A DNA stretch of 64,000 bases from Terriglobus roseus (GCF_900102185.1 NZ_LT629690.1:3224001-3288000); one strand, 5' to 3'. Counted from the stretch's first letter, positions 26,545 to 36,056 are shown. Notes: generated from the sequence alone by a model not told the origin. Numbers and translations: made by a program.

Positions 26545-27174
26545 TTGCCAGCCACCGTCGCCATTGCATTTCAGCCAAGAAAGACGCCCGTTCAGTCGCG
26601 TTCGGAAGCCACCGTCGAGGCTATTCTGCAGGCAACGCTTCAGGTTCTGGTCAGCGTCGGCAAAGAAAAACTCACCACCACACTCGTCGCGCAACGCGCT
26701 GGAGTCTCCGTTGGCACGCTCTACCAATACTTCCCCAACAAGAGCGCGCTTCTGCAGGCAACGTTACGCCGCCACATGGACCACGTCATCGCCGCCGTGG
26801 AAGACACCTGCAAATCTGAGTGCAACCGCAGCATCTTCGATCAGGCCACGGCGCTCATCGACACCTATCTTGACGCCAAGCTTAACGACGTGAACAACAG
26901 CGCGAGCCTCTACGCCATTGCCACCGACGTAGACGGCATGCGCATCGCACGCAACGTTGGCAACCGCGCGCATCGCAGCACCACCGCACTCTTCAGCACA
27001 GCAACGGAACGCCTTACCTGCGAACCGGAACTCATCACCACCATGGTTCTTTGCTGCATCACCGGCGTCACGCGTCGCCTGCTGGAAGACAAACCCACAC
27101 AAAAGCTCCTGCCTGCCATCCGCGAACAACTGCTCAACATGGTCCACGCCTACCTGAAAACCTGCACGCGCTAA
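26545..27174 (+). CDS. TetR family transcriptional regulator
   Basis: A 209-residue repressor with N-terminal helix-turn-helix: SRSEATVEAILQATLQVL, then TTTLVAQRAGVSVGTLYQYFPNKSALL. The C-terminal ligand domain is not assigned to a subfamily. The start is a TTG at 26545 with GGAG six bases upstream; no better start exists in frame. It is divergent from the aldo/keto reductase, the classical arrangement for local repression. Confidence 0.85.
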   Translation: MPATVAIAFQPRKTPVQSRSEATVEAILQATLQVLVSVGKEKLTTTLVAQRAGVSVGTLYQYFPNKSALLQATLRRHMDHVIAAVEDTCKSECNRSIFDQATALIDTYLDAKLNDVNNSASLYAIATDVDGMRIARNVGNRAHRSTTALFSTATERLTCEPELITTMVLCCITGVTRRLLEDKPTQKLLPAIREQLLNMVHAYLKTCTR

Positions 27175-27303
27175 CCACAAACAAAACGCTTCAAAACATC
27201 TCCCCAGAGCGAAGGCAACACTTACAGCTTTGACCGCCTGTAAACCCGTCCTGTATCTCCTCTGCGATATCCTTCCATCGACCCTAAGCAGGAGCATTTT
27301 CCG

Positions 27304-29478
27304 TTGCGCAAACTCATCGCCATTGCAGCCCTTTTCGTAGCAGCCACCACCTCGTATGCGCAGCAGAAATCCCCCGTCGACGAAGTGGACACCACCATCG
27401 GCAACGTCGGCATCCTGCTTGTTCCCACGCGTCCCACGGCCTATCGCCCCAACAGCATGGTGCGTGTTTACCCTGTGCGCAAAGACGCGCTTGACGATCA
27501 GATCCAGTACTTCCCGCTGACCATCCTTTCGCATCGTCAGCCCGATCTCTTCGCAATCCTTCCCGGCGACGGCACACCACAGAGCTACGACAACGAACAC
27601 GCAACGCCGTATTTCTACACCAGCCGTCTCGATCAATCGAAGATTGACATCCAGTTCGCACCGTCACATCAGTCCGGTATCTTTCGTTTTCATTACGACA
27701 CCGATACGGCAACCGTAACGCTGCGTAATCTGCATCCCGGCTCGCTCAAGGTAGAAGGCAAAGACGCCATCTCTGGTGAAGAGAAAGCCATGGGCCTAAC
27801 CGCCTACTTCTACGCCGAGACAAACCATCCCGTCACCGCAACACCCGGCGAAAAGAAGCTGACGCTGACCGCGCACACCTCTGATCTCGAACTCCGCTAC
27901 GGCGTTTCCTTCATCTCCGCAGAGCAGGCAAAGAAGAACCTGCACCGCGAAATCAATCACTGGGACCTCACGCGCACCAGCGAAGAGGGCCGCGCGGAAT
28001 GGAACAAGGCACTCGGCCAGATCGACATCGAGGGCGGCACACCGGAACAGCGCCGCGTCTTTTACACCTCGCTCTATCGCTGCATGGAGCGCATGATCCT
28101 CATCACAGAAGACGGCAAGTACTACAGCGCTTACGACCACAAAGTCCACACCGACGCGCGCCCCTTCTACGTGGACAACTGGCTGTGGGACACCTTCCGC
28201 GCCATGGAGCCGTTGCAGACCATCCTGAATCCTGACATGCAGGCCGACAAGATTCAGTCCTACGTCCGCATGTATCAGCAGGGCGGCATCATGCCCACCT
28301 TCGCTCTCGCATCCGGCCCCGGCGCCACCATGAACGGGTACCACGCCGCCCCATGGATCGCCGACGCATACAACAAGGGCGTCCGCAACTTCGACCTACC
28401 CACTGCCTACGAAGGCCTTCGCAAGCGCGCGCTCGACACCACAGTCCTCCCGTGGGAGCTCGGCCCCAGGACTTCACTCGACGACTTCTACAGCACTCAC
28501 GGCTACATGCCTGCACTGCATCCTGGCGAAAAGGAAACCGTCGCAGGCGTCAACGACTTTGAGAAACGCCAGGCCGTTGCCGTCACTTACGAAATCAGCA
28601 CAGACGACTGGTCCATCGCGCAACTCGCCACAGTGTTGAAGAAGCCGGAAGACCGCGAACTCTTCCTCAAGCGCAGCACCAACTACCGCAATCTCTTCCG
28701 CGCCGACAAGGGTCTCGCATGGCCCAAGGATGACAAGGGCAACTGGATCAACATCGATCCCAAGTTCGACGGTGGCATGGGTGGCCGCGACTATTACGAC
28801 GAGAACAACGCCTACACCTACACCTGGGACGTCGTCCACGACTACGACGGTCTCTTCGACCTGATGGGCGGCAAGCAGAAAGCCATCGCCAATCTCGATC
28901 AACTCTTCCGCGAACCGCTGCCTGCGAACAAGTACACCTTCCAGGCCAAGTTCCCGGACAGCACATCCATGATGGGCGAATTCAGCATGGCCAACGAGCC
29001 CTCGCTTCCCATCCCATACGTCTACAACCGCCTCGGCCAGCCATGGAAAACGCAGAAGCGCATCCGCTCACTGATTGAGTCCTTCTTCCCCGCCACGCTG
29101 CAGGGCATCCCCGGCGACGAAGACGGCGGCGGCCTCACCGGCTTCGTAGTCTTCTCAATGATGGGCTTCTACCCCATCTCGCCAGGCGTCCCGGTCTATG
29201 ACATCGGAAGCCCCATCTTCAGCAAGGTCACCATCCACCTGAAGAACGGCAAGGACTTCATCGTCAGCGCTCCCAACACCAGCCGCGACGCGAAGTACGT
29301 CCAGTCCGCCACATGGAACGGCCAACCGCTCAACCGCCTCTGGTTCACCCACAACACCCTCACCTCGGGCGGCACGCTCAACCTGAACATGAGCAACATC
29401 CCCAACACGACCCTCGGCACAGCAGACGCAGACCTGCCCCCGGCCAGCATCCACACCGACCCAACCAAGTTCCAGTAA
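27304..29478 (+). CDS. secreted GH92 alpha-mannosidase
   Basis: A 724-residue exported exo-alpha-mannosidase. A signal peptide (MRKLIAIAALFVAATTSYAQQ) is followed by the N-terminal beta-sandwich beginning VDEVDTTIGNVG, then the helical catalytic domain. Conserved GH92 blocks include YVDNWLWDTFRAMEPL, MPTFALASGPGATMNGYHAAPWIADAY and GDEDGGGLTGFVVFSMMGFYP, where the acidic residues bind calcium and the catalytic machinery lies. TTG 27304 is the best start because it opens the signal peptide. GH92 enzymes act on mannans and mannosylated glycans. Confidence 0.9.
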   Translation: MRKLIAIAALFVAATTSYAQQKSPVDEVDTTIGNVGILLVPTRPTAYRPNSMVRVYPVRKDALDDQIQYFPLTILSHRQPDLFAILPGDGTPQSYDNEHATPYFYTSRLDQSKIDIQFAPSHQSGIFRFHYDTDTATVTLRNLHPGSLKVEGKDAISGEEKAMGLTAYFYAETNHPVTATPGEKKLTLTAHTSDLELRYGVSFISAEQAKKNLHREINHWDLTRTSEEGRAEWNKALGQIDIEGGTPEQRRVFYTSLYRCMERMILITEDGKYYSAYDHKVHTDARPFYVDNWLWDTFRAMEPLQTILNPDMQADKIQSYVRMYQQGGIMPTFALASGPGATMNGYHAAPWIADAYNKGVRNFDLPTAYEGLRKRALDTTVLPWELGPRTSLDDFYSTHGYMPALHPGEKETVAGVNDFEKRQAVAVTYEISTDDWSIAQLATVLKKPEDRELFLKRSTNYRNLFRADKGLAWPKDDKGNWINIDPKFDGGMGGRDYYDENNAYTYTWDVVHDYDGLFDLMGGKQKAIANLDQLFREPLPANKYTFQAKFPDSTSMMGEFSMANEPSLPIPYVYNRLGQPWKTQKRIRSLIESFFPATLQGIPGDEDGGGLTGFVVFSMMGFYPISPGVPVYDIGSPIFSKVTIHLKNGKDFIVSAPNTSRDAKYVQSATWNGQPLNRLWFTHNTLTSGGTLNLNMSNIPNTTLGTADADLPPASIHTDPTKFQ

Positions 29479-29495
29479 CAAAACACAACAAGCCA

Positions 29496-29527
29496 AATGC
29501 CCAGGTTCGCAACAGAACCTGGGCATT
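29496..29527 (+). terminator. hairpin terminator after GH92 gene
   Basis: AATGCCCAGGTTC (29496-29508), loop GCAACA, GAACCTGGGCATT (29515-29527). Perfect 13-pair stem 18 bases after the stop; no long T-run follows. Confidence 0.7.
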
Positions 29528-29610
29528 CCTGTCTGGAAGCGCCAACGAAGCTCACACGCCCCGAAAAAAGCGTCATCGCTGAACAAGCGGAGCTTATACG
29601 GCCAAAGGCC

Positions 29611-29641
29611 GTCATCCTGAGCGAAGCCGAAGGACCTGCAT
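29611..29641 (+). repeat. CATCCTGAGCGAAG-type intergenic repeat
   Basis: The intergenic stretch between the GH92 and thyX genes contains CATCCTGAGCGAAG followed by a GAAGGACCTGC-like tail, preceded by the palindrome GGCCAAAGGCC. From memory this motif occurs in many copies in Acidobacteria and some other phyla. Only one copy is seen in this window. Confidence 0.5.
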
Positions 29642-29715
29642 TCTTTCCCACACTACGATTCCCCTGGATGCCAATCGAACGACCCCACTGACTTGCTATC
29701 CTTTCCCTACCGCCA

Positions 29716-31437
29716 ATGAGCCCTTTCCAGAACGAAACAGACGTCTACGCCATCCACGGGGCCGACCCCGAAGTCCTCGCCTACGCCATGGCCAAGTACT
29801 CCCGTTCCGCACTCACCCTGCGCGAATCGCTGGCGGAAATCTCCTCGCAGAAGGCTGAGCAGTTCCTCAACACCTTCTACTTCCAGTACGGCCACCGCTC
29901 CATCGCGGACCTCGCGCACGTCGCCTTCGCCATCGAGCGCCTCTCCCTCCTCGCCGCCATCGACCTCGTCGACGAACAGCGCTGGGACGGCCAGGAACGC
30001 AGCACGCGCTACCAGAACTTCCGCAAATCCGGCTACTACACGCCCACCTTCGACGACCCCGAACAGCAACCCGAATACAAAAAAGTCATCGACAGCCTCT
30101 TCGACGGCTACACCGAAATCGGTGAAGGCATGCTCACGGAGTTGAAGGCGCACGCACCGCGTCCTGAAGGCATGGACGAAGCCGCATACACGCGCACCCT
30201 CCGCGCCCGCGCTTACGACATGGCGCGCTATCTGCTGCCGCTGGCCACCAACACCTCGCTGGGCCAGATCACCAACGCCCGCACCCTCGAAGGCCAGGTA
30301 GCCCGCCTTCTCGGCAGCGACTACCCCGAGATCCGTGCGCTCGGTGAAAAGCTGCGCGACGCCGCTGCAGGCCCCGCCTGGCAGGTCAACGAAGCCGCCT
30401 GCAACGATCTTGTCGAAGCCATCCGCGCACTCGAGCCCGAAATCGCGCAAACCGCTGACGACCTCATGCTGCGCGAAGTCCGTGTAAGCCCCACGCTGGT
30501 CAAATACACCACGCCCAGCGAGTTCACGCGCGCCACCAAGCCTTTGCTCCAGCAGGCCGCAGCCGAACTCCTCGGTGGCGAATCCATCGTCCCGATGCCG
30601 CCGGACTCTCCCAACGTCGAACTCATCGCACCGCCCACAGGCGAAACACTCTCGCTTGAGATCGACCTCGCAACCTCGCTGCTCTACCCGCACACGCAGT
30701 ACCGCTTCCGCCAGATCCGCAACGCCGTCGCCGCACTCAGCGAAAAGCGCATCAGCGAAATCATCGACCTCGGCCTGCAGCACCGCGGTCGCCACGACGA
30801 GCTGCCCCGCGCCTTCGCCGCCGCCAACGGCCTGCGCTTTGACATCCTCATGGACATCGGTGGCTTCCGCGACATGCACCGCCACCGCCGTTGCACGCAA
30901 CTCCTGCAGCCCTGGACCACGGCGCACGGCTACGAACTGCCAGACTTCCCCTCGCAACCCGCGCTCTCCGCATCGCCTGTCTTCGCGCGCTATACAGAAC
31001 TCATCCAGCAGGCATTCGCCTTCCACGCCAAGGCCACTGGCGTCCCAGCAAACGCAACAGCAGCAATCACTTCACCCAAGCTCGCGGCGCATTCAGCAGC
31101 CGCCGTGCCGTTGCCGCATTTCAACGGGCAAGGCATCCAGATGAAGTGGGCAGCGCCTTCCAGCGCAACCTCCGCCACAGACAACAAGCCGCACAAATGC
31201 AATCCGCACGCAGCCGACTACGTGCTGCCGCTGGCCACGCGCTGCCGCTCTCTCTTCACCATGGACTTCGCAGAAGCCGTCTACATCAGCGAACTCCGCA
31301 GCACCCCGGCAGGCCACTGGAGCTACCGCAACGTAGCGTGGCAGATGTACTCGGAAGTAGCGAAGCAATATCCATCGCTGGCAAAACACTTCCGCATCCG
31401 CGACCCGCACAAACCCATCGACCTTCTGGTCCGCTAA
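29716..31437 (+). CDS. thyX: double-length FAD-dependent thymidylate synthase (ThyX)
   Basis: A 573-residue protein made of two ThyX-like halves; ordinary ThyX is about 220-250 residues. The first half has FYFQYGHRSIADLAHVAFAIE and then DLVDEQRWDGQERSTRYQ, where the ThyX 'RHR' dUMP/FAD motif is replaced by DEQ but SxRY is kept. The second half carries MHRHRRCTQ (RHR at 389-391), matching the start of the motif. ThyX methylates dUMP using FAD, NADPH and methylenetetrahydrofolate. The fused form may build one composite active site. Start ATG 29716; no folate-enzyme neighbour. Confidence 0.85.
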   Translation: MSPFQNETDVYAIHGADPEVLAYAMAKYSRSALTLRESLAEISSQKAEQFLNTFYFQYGHRSIADLAHVAFAIERLSLLAAIDLVDEQRWDGQERSTRYQNFRKSGYYTPTFDDPEQQPEYKKVIDSLFDGYTEIGEGMLTELKAHAPRPEGMDEAAYTRTLRARAYDMARYLLPLATNTSLGQITNARTLEGQVARLLGSDYPEIRALGEKLRDAAAGPAWQVNEAACNDLVEAIRALEPEIAQTADDLMLREVRVSPTLVKYTTPSEFTRATKPLLQQAAAELLGGESIVPMPPDSPNVELIAPPTGETLSLEIDLATSLLYPHTQYRFRQIRNAVAALSEKRISEIIDLGLQHRGRHDELPRAFAAANGLRFDILMDIGGFRDMHRHRRCTQLLQPWTTAHGYELPDFPSQPALSASPVFARYTELIQQAFAFHAKATGVPANATAAITSPKLAAHSAAAVPLPHFNGQGIQMKWAAPSSATSATDNKPHKCNPHAADYVLPLATRCRSLFTMDFAEAVYISELRSTPAGHWSYRNVAWQMYSEVAKQYPSLAKHFRIRDPHKPIDLLVR

Positions 31438-31457
31438 CAACGAAATCGACAAAAACA

Positions 31458-31492
31458 AACTGCCCAGGTCTCGCACTGAGACGTGGGCAGTT
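31458..31492. terminator. bidirectional terminator, thyX/cytochrome c
   Basis: The arms 31458-31472 (AACTGCCCAGGTCTC) and 31478-31492 (GAGACGTGGGCAGTT) form 14 pairs with one G-G mismatch and a 5-base loop. It lies between the convergent stops of thyX and the cytochrome c gene. Confidence 0.75.
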
Positions 31493-31511
31493 GCACAAGC
31501 GAACGGATTCG

Positions 31512-32492
31512 TTAGGGCTTCAAAGAAGCCAGATAAGCCGACACATCCACAATGTCGCTATCCGAAAGCCCAGCCACCACGGGCTTCATCGCCGCAGCAT
31601 TTTTGCCATCGCGCGAGCCACTCCGGAAATCAAACAACTGGCGCGCCATAGCCGTAGGCGAGTGCCCTGCGAGCGACGGGAACGCATCGCCCATCCCCTT
31701 CAAATCCGCACCATGACACATCGTGCAAGCCATCTTGCTCGCACCACCACTCTTTACCAGCGCCTCACCGCGAGCAATGCTGCCCACAGGAACGTAAGCA
31801 ACAAAACCAGTGGAAGGATCGCGCAGCTTCGTGCGCTCCACATTCTCTGACACTTCCACAATGCGCGTACCAAGCGGCGCACGAGCACCCGATGGATCAG
31901 GCAGCTGAATCGTATGCGGCCCCGGATGCGTCACCGGCGCATCCGCAGACTCCACCACCCGGATATGTTCAACCGGCGGAACCGAATGGAAATACTCCGC
32001 TGCCTGCCGCGCCTCTTCCGGCGTCAACGCCTTCGCAATCGCAACCATACCAGTCAGGCTCGAAGGCACATATGCGGGATGACGACGATCATTCTTCATA
32101 TCGTCCAACTGCTGCAGCAGGTAAGCCACCGGCAACCCTTGCAGATCACCCGTCTCAGGCTTGCCCACGCCATTCATCAGGTGACACGTGCCACACGCCT
32201 TGTACTTCTCCGTGCCCGTGATCACCGGGGCAGGAGGCGTCGGATGCGACTTCGGAAACCAGTCAATCGTCGCGTTCACACGGTTAATCTGCGTATCCGT
32301 AAACGCCTGCGACGTGCCCGGCAGGTGATACAGCTTGCCATCATCAGGTCCCGGCTCATCGTGAACGCCCTGCGGATACGCCCACGCAGGAACCTTCGGC
32401 GCATCAGCCGGATACGCATGAACAACGGACGAGCCAAGCGCAGCAACTGCCAGCGCGGCAAATAACGCAGTAAAAACCTTGTGTGAATTCAC
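31512..32492 (-). CDS. dihaem cytochrome c
   Basis: A 326-residue periplasmic protein with two haem c sites, CGTCH (100-104) and CTMCH (256-260), each starting a cytochrome c domain of about 90 residues. A signal peptide (NSHKVFTALFAALAVAALGSSVVHA) precedes them. It probably transfers electrons in the periplasm. The start is taken as GTG 32492 because AGGA lies seven bases upstream; ATG 32510 is the alternative. It is convergent with thyX and divergent from the GAF-domain gene. Confidence 0.85.
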   Translation of the reverse strand: MNSHKVFTALFAALAVAALGSSVVHAYPADAPKVPAWAYPQGVHDEPGPDDGKLYHLPGTSQAFTDTQINRVNATIDWFPKSHPTPPAPVITGTEKYKACGTCHLMNGVGKPETGDLQGLPVAYLLQQLDDMKNDRRHPAYVPSSLTGMVAIAKALTPEEARQAAEYFHSVPPVEHIRVVESADAPVTHPGPHTIQLPDPSGARAPLGTRIVEVSENVERTKLRDPSTGFVAYVPVGSIARGEALVKSGGASKMACTMCHGADLKGMGDAFPSLAGHSPTAMARQLFDFRSGSRDGKNAAAMKPVVAGLSDSDIVDVSAYLASLKP

Positions 32493-32560
32493 CCAGCCAT
32501 CCTGCCGCATTCCACGCCCATCTGGCAACGTCACCGCGAGGAAAAGCGCACAATAATTGC

Positions 32561-33040
32561 ATGAGCCTTTACAACGGCATCCTCGAAGAGATCACCACCT
32601 TCGCCGCCACCGCCCCATCCCTTGAATCCCTGCAGAACTTCGTCGTCGACATCATCCCGTCGCGCCTGCCGCATTACAACTGGACCGGCTTCTACATGCT
32701 CGACCCCAACGACGCAGAGATGCTCGTCCTCGGCCCCTTCAACGGCGCACCCACAGAGCACACGCGCATCCCCATCCATCAGGGCATCTGCGGAGCCGCC
32801 GTCGCGCAAAATCAAACCGTCATCGTCGACGACGTCCACTCCGACCCGCGCTATCTCGCCTGCTCCATCGAAACCAAATCCGAGATCGTTGTGCCCATCC
32901 ACGCCCACGGCAAAGTCATCGGCGAAATCGACATCGACAGCCACGACGCCGCAGCCTTCACCGCCGCAGATCGTGACTTCCTCGAAGCATGCGCCACCAT
33001 CATCGGCGGCTTCATCGAGCGCACTCAGACTTCAAAGTAA
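32561..33040 (+). CDS. GAF-domain protein, free-methionine-(R)-sulfoxide reductase-like
   Basis: A 159-residue single GAF domain. The segment GICGAAVAQNQTVIVDDVHSDP, then CSIETKSEIVVPI, closely follows the fRMsr pattern 'GvCGtA...DVH....iACd..s.SEIV.P'. C77 and C101 correspond to the E. coli fRMsr cysteines C94 and C118, the latter catalytic; the third (C84) is absent. If active it would reduce free methionine-(R)-sulfoxide. Start ATG 32561. Its 3' end overlaps the convergent CHY gene by 16 bases. Confidence 0.82.
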   Translation: MSLYNGILEEITTFAATAPSLESLQNFVVDIIPSRLPHYNWTGFYMLDPNDAEMLVLGPFNGAPTEHTRIPIHQGICGAAVAQNQTVIVDDVHSDPRYLACSIETKSEIVVPIHAHGKVIGEIDIDSHDAAAFTAADRDFLEACATIIGGFIERTQTSK

Positions 33041-33390
33041 AAGTGATAGTGGTTCCGGCAACCGGGATTGAACGCAGCCTCACAACGCGGACACCGGTTG
33101 CCGCATTCCATGTACTCGTGGATCGTCAACTCATAACCGCATACGCCGCAAAGCACCGCACGAGTATCCCACTGCAAACGCGGCCACACCGCAATCGCAT
33201 GGTCAGCCACTTCTTCATGGCAATCCTTGCAGGCGAAATACTCTCCACAACAAGCCATGCGAATCGCAATCACATCCAGCACTGAGCGATAGCGAGCGCA
33301 ACGCGTCTGCGCATCCACTCCCACACCCCGCACCTGCAATCCGAAGACATCCACGCAATCTATCGCAACACATCCGCGAAAGATTTGCAT
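33025..33390 (-). CDS. CHY zinc-finger protein
   Basis: A 121-residue protein with a dense Cys/His pattern: TRCARY, then ACCGEYFACKDCHEE, AVWPRLQWDTRAVLCGVCGYELTIHEY and CPRCEAAFNPGCRNHYHFYF. This is the CHY zinc finger, expected to bind several zinc ions; its role in bacteria is unknown. Two starts compete: ATG 33390 and GTG 33408, the latter overlapping the stop of the upstream ADOP gene as GTGA. Either way it is probably in the same operon as padR and ADOP. It overlaps the end of the opposing GAF gene. Confidence 0.85.
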   Translation of the reverse strand: MQIFRGCVAIDCVDVFGLQVRGVGVDAQTRCARYRSVLDVIAIRMACCGEYFACKDCHEEVADHAIAVWPRLQWDTRAVLCGVCGYELTIHEYMECGNRCPRCEAAFNPGCRNHYHFYFEV

Positions 33391-33404
33391 GAAGCCTCTT
33401 GCGA

Positions 33405-36056
33405 TCACTCCATTCGCAAAGCTCGCATCGGTTCAATGCGCGAAGCCCGCCAAGCAGGCACAAGGCAAGCACACATCGCCACCACCAGCAGCGTTCCAAC
33501 CACACCGAACAACACTGCCGGATCAAGCGGCTTCGTTCCGAATAGCATCGATTGCAACACGCGCGTCACCGCAAAGCTCGCAACCATACCCAGCCCAAGC
33601 CCGAACAGCGCCGGCTTCATACCATCCACCAACATCTGTTGCAGCAACTGTTCGCGTTGCGCACCCAGCGCCATCCGAATACCAAGCTCCTGTGTCCGCT
33701 GCACGGCCAAGTAAGACAACACACCATACAAACCAACAGAAGCCAGCAACAACGACAACACAGCAAACGCCAGCACCAGCCCCGCACTCAAACTCTGATT
33801 GCCCAGCGACTCACCGACAACCTGATCCATCGTCCGCACATCTGCCACCGGCAATCCCGGATCAAGCGACGCAATCTGTTTCTGTACCGGCAACGCAAAC
33901 TGCAGCGGATCATACTGCGTGCGCACTGCCAGCGTTGCACCGCTCATCGTTCCATCCAGCAGCGGGAAGTACATCATCGGCTTAGCTTCCTTACCCACCT
34001 GGTAGATCACATCGTCGACTACGCCCACAATCTCGTAATCCAATGCATCCGGCTTACCTTTCAGTGCATGAGCGGCAATATGCAGATGTCTGCTGATCGC
34101 ATCCTCGCCCGGAAAGTAACGATCCGCCAGTTGCTTACTGATGATCACCTTGTCGGCACGGTCCAACTGATCCTGGATCGTGAAGAATCGCCCACGTATC
34201 AACGGAATTCCCAGCCCCGTGAAGTACCCAGGATCAGCCCATCGCTCCAATCCAACTTGTATGGGTGCCCCAGCCTGAAGAGGAGGATGCTCCTTCACCG
34301 TGAACACAAAATCTCCCCAGTAGCCAGCAGCAGGAACGGTATTGCCCAGCGCCACGGCCTTCACTCCTGGCAACACGCGCACGCGCTCCAGCAGCGATTG
34401 ATGAAACGCATTGATCTTCTCCGGCGTGTCGTACTCTTTGCTCGGCAGGCTGTAACGAAGCGTCAGCACATCCTTCGTCACACAACCAACATCTGTTGCC
34501 CGCAGCTTCAAAAAGCTCTTGCCCAGCAACCCCGCCGCAACCAGCAACACCACCGTAATCGCAATCTCCGCCGTCAGCATCCACTTGCGCAACGCCGTAC
34601 GCCCAAGGCTGCTGGCACCAGTGCGCGCAGAACTCTGCATCGCACTCAGCATCGTCTTGTCAGTAGACGACAACGCAGGAAGCAACCCTGCAACCAGTGC
34701 TGCCACACAAACCAACGCGCATGCGAAAGCAATCACTGTTCCATCCAGATGAATGCTCTGTACGCTGGGCAAATCCTTCCATGCATGCGCAAGGGTCTGC
34801 GTCGCCAGCACCGACAACGCAACGCCAAGCGTGCCACCAGCAATGCAGATCAGCACGCTCTCCGTCATCTGTTCGCGGATCAACGCACCACGCTGCGCAC
34901 CCAAAGCACTGCGTATAGCCACCTCACGCTGCCGCGCTGCACCACGTGCCACCATCAGGTTCGACACATTCAAACAGCCAATCAACAACATGCACGCCAC
35001 TGCGCCCAGCATCAATTGCAGAGGCTGTTTCACGTCACCCGTCACGTCCTCATGCATGGGCCGCACTTCCACCAGGTCATGCACCGGCTGCTCTGGATAG
35101 GCAAGGTGAAGCTGCATCTGCACCGCTTGCACCTGCGCCACCGCACTCGCCAGCGACACGCCATCCTTCATACGCGCAATCACCTGGCTCTGGTGGTAGT
35201 CATGGTGCTGCAGTGTCTCTCCCATATCGCCCTGATACGGCACCCACAACACAATCGACGCATCGGGATACCGAAACCACGACGGCAACACACCCACTAC
35301 CGTATACGGCTTGTCATCCAGATGAATCTGGCGTCCCACAATCGACGCATCACCACCAAACCGCCGCTGATACACGCTCCACGTCAGCATCACTACGGTG
35401 CTGCCCGGCTTATCTTCTGCCTCTGTGAACCAGCGTCCCACCGCAGGCTGCACACCCAGCAGCCGCATCAGGTTCCACGACCCTGCAGCAGCAACCACCG
35501 ACTCCGGCAATTCACCATGCTCGCCCGTTAGATTGAAGCCATCGCCACGCGTCACGGCCATGTCCTCAAAGCCATGCGTCTTCGATCGCCAATCGTAAAA
35601 GTCCGCAGGAGACACCGGGTTATACGACGGCTTTGCAGGAGGCACGCCATTCTTCGTCCGAGCCTCGTACAACATCACCAGCTTGTCCGGATCATGAAAC
35701 GGCAACGGACGCAGCAACACCGAACGCGCAATCGTAAACAACGATGTCGCTGCACCAATGCACAACGCCACTACCAGCACTGCAAGAAACGAAAATCCCG
35801 GCGTACGTCGCAGCGTGCGACTCGCAAATTTCACATCGCGCGCAACACTCGCCAATGGCTGCAATGAGTTCTGCTCCCACAACGATTCGCGCACCTTCTC
35901 CCTGCTACCCAACTTCACATAAGCCTGCCGCCGCGCCTCTTCCTCTGACATCCCACGCGCAACATTGTCCGCCATCTCCTCATTCAGAAACGACGCCATC
36001 TCTTCCTGCAACTCGGCATCGGAACGCTTACGACGAAAGAACCGGAACCAGCTCAT
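33405..36056 (-). CDS. ADOP-type (duplicated orphan) ABC permease
   Basis: An 883-residue permease. The N-terminal 55 residues (RKRSDAELQEEMASFLNEEM...) are the soluble segment typical of Acidobacterial duplicated orphan permeases. Two MacB/FtsX units follow: the first with helix FSFLAVLVVALCIGAATSLF and periplasmic MacB-PCD, the second ending in QRTQELGIRMALGAQREQL and GLGLGMVASFAVTRVLQSML. Family members usually lack an adjacent ATPase, as here. ATG 36056 overlaps the padR stop (ATGA) and has a strong GGAGG site. Expression is likely controlled by PadR. Confidence 0.92.
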   Translation of the reverse strand: MSWFRFFRRKRSDAELQEEMASFLNEEMADNVARGMSEEEARRQAYVKLGSREKVRESLWEQNSLQPLASVARDVKFASRTLRRTPGFSFLAVLVVALCIGAATSLFTIARSVLLRPLPFHDPDKLVMLYEARTKNGVPPAKPSYNPVSPADFYDWRSKTHGFEDMAVTRGDGFNLTGEHGELPESVVAAAGSWNLMRLLGVQPAVGRWFTEAEDKPGSTVVMLTWSVYQRRFGGDASIVGRQIHLDDKPYTVVGVLPSWFRYPDASIVLWVPYQGDMGETLQHHDYHQSQVIARMKDGVSLASAVAQVQAVQMQLHLAYPEQPVHDLVEVRPMHEDVTGDVKQPLQLMLGAVACMLLIGCLNVSNLMVARGAARQREVAIRSALGAQRGALIREQMTESVLICIAGGTLGVALSVLATQTLAHAWKDLPSVQSIHLDGTVIAFACALVCVAALVAGLLPALSSTDKTMLSAMQSSARTGASSLGRTALRKWMLTAEIAITVVLLVAAGLLGKSFLKLRATDVGCVTKDVLTLRYSLPSKEYDTPEKINAFHQSLLERVRVLPGVKAVALGNTVPAAGYWGDFVFTVKEHPPLQAGAPIQVGLERWADPGYFTGLGIPLIRGRFFTIQDQLDRADKVIISKQLADRYFPGEDAISRHLHIAAHALKGKPDALDYEIVGVVDDVIYQVGKEAKPMMYFPLLDGTMSGATLAVRTQYDPLQFALPVQKQIASLDPGLPVADVRTMDQVVGESLGNQSLSAGLVLAFAVLSLLLASVGLYGVLSYLAVQRTQELGIRMALGAQREQLLQQMLVDGMKPALFGLGLGMVASFAVTRVLQSMLFGTKPLDPAVLFGVVGTLLVVAMCACLVPAWRASRIEPMRALRME

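Noticed and set aside
29707-31026. 439-codon open frame opposite thyX
   Set aside because: Reverse complement of thyX codons, with no recognisable domain. ThyX motifs are clear on the plus strand.
33552-35531. 659-codon plus-strand open frame inside the ADOP gene
   Set aside because: His/Arg/Gln-rich shadow frame; the ADOP permease and its padR neighbour are unambiguous on the minus strand.
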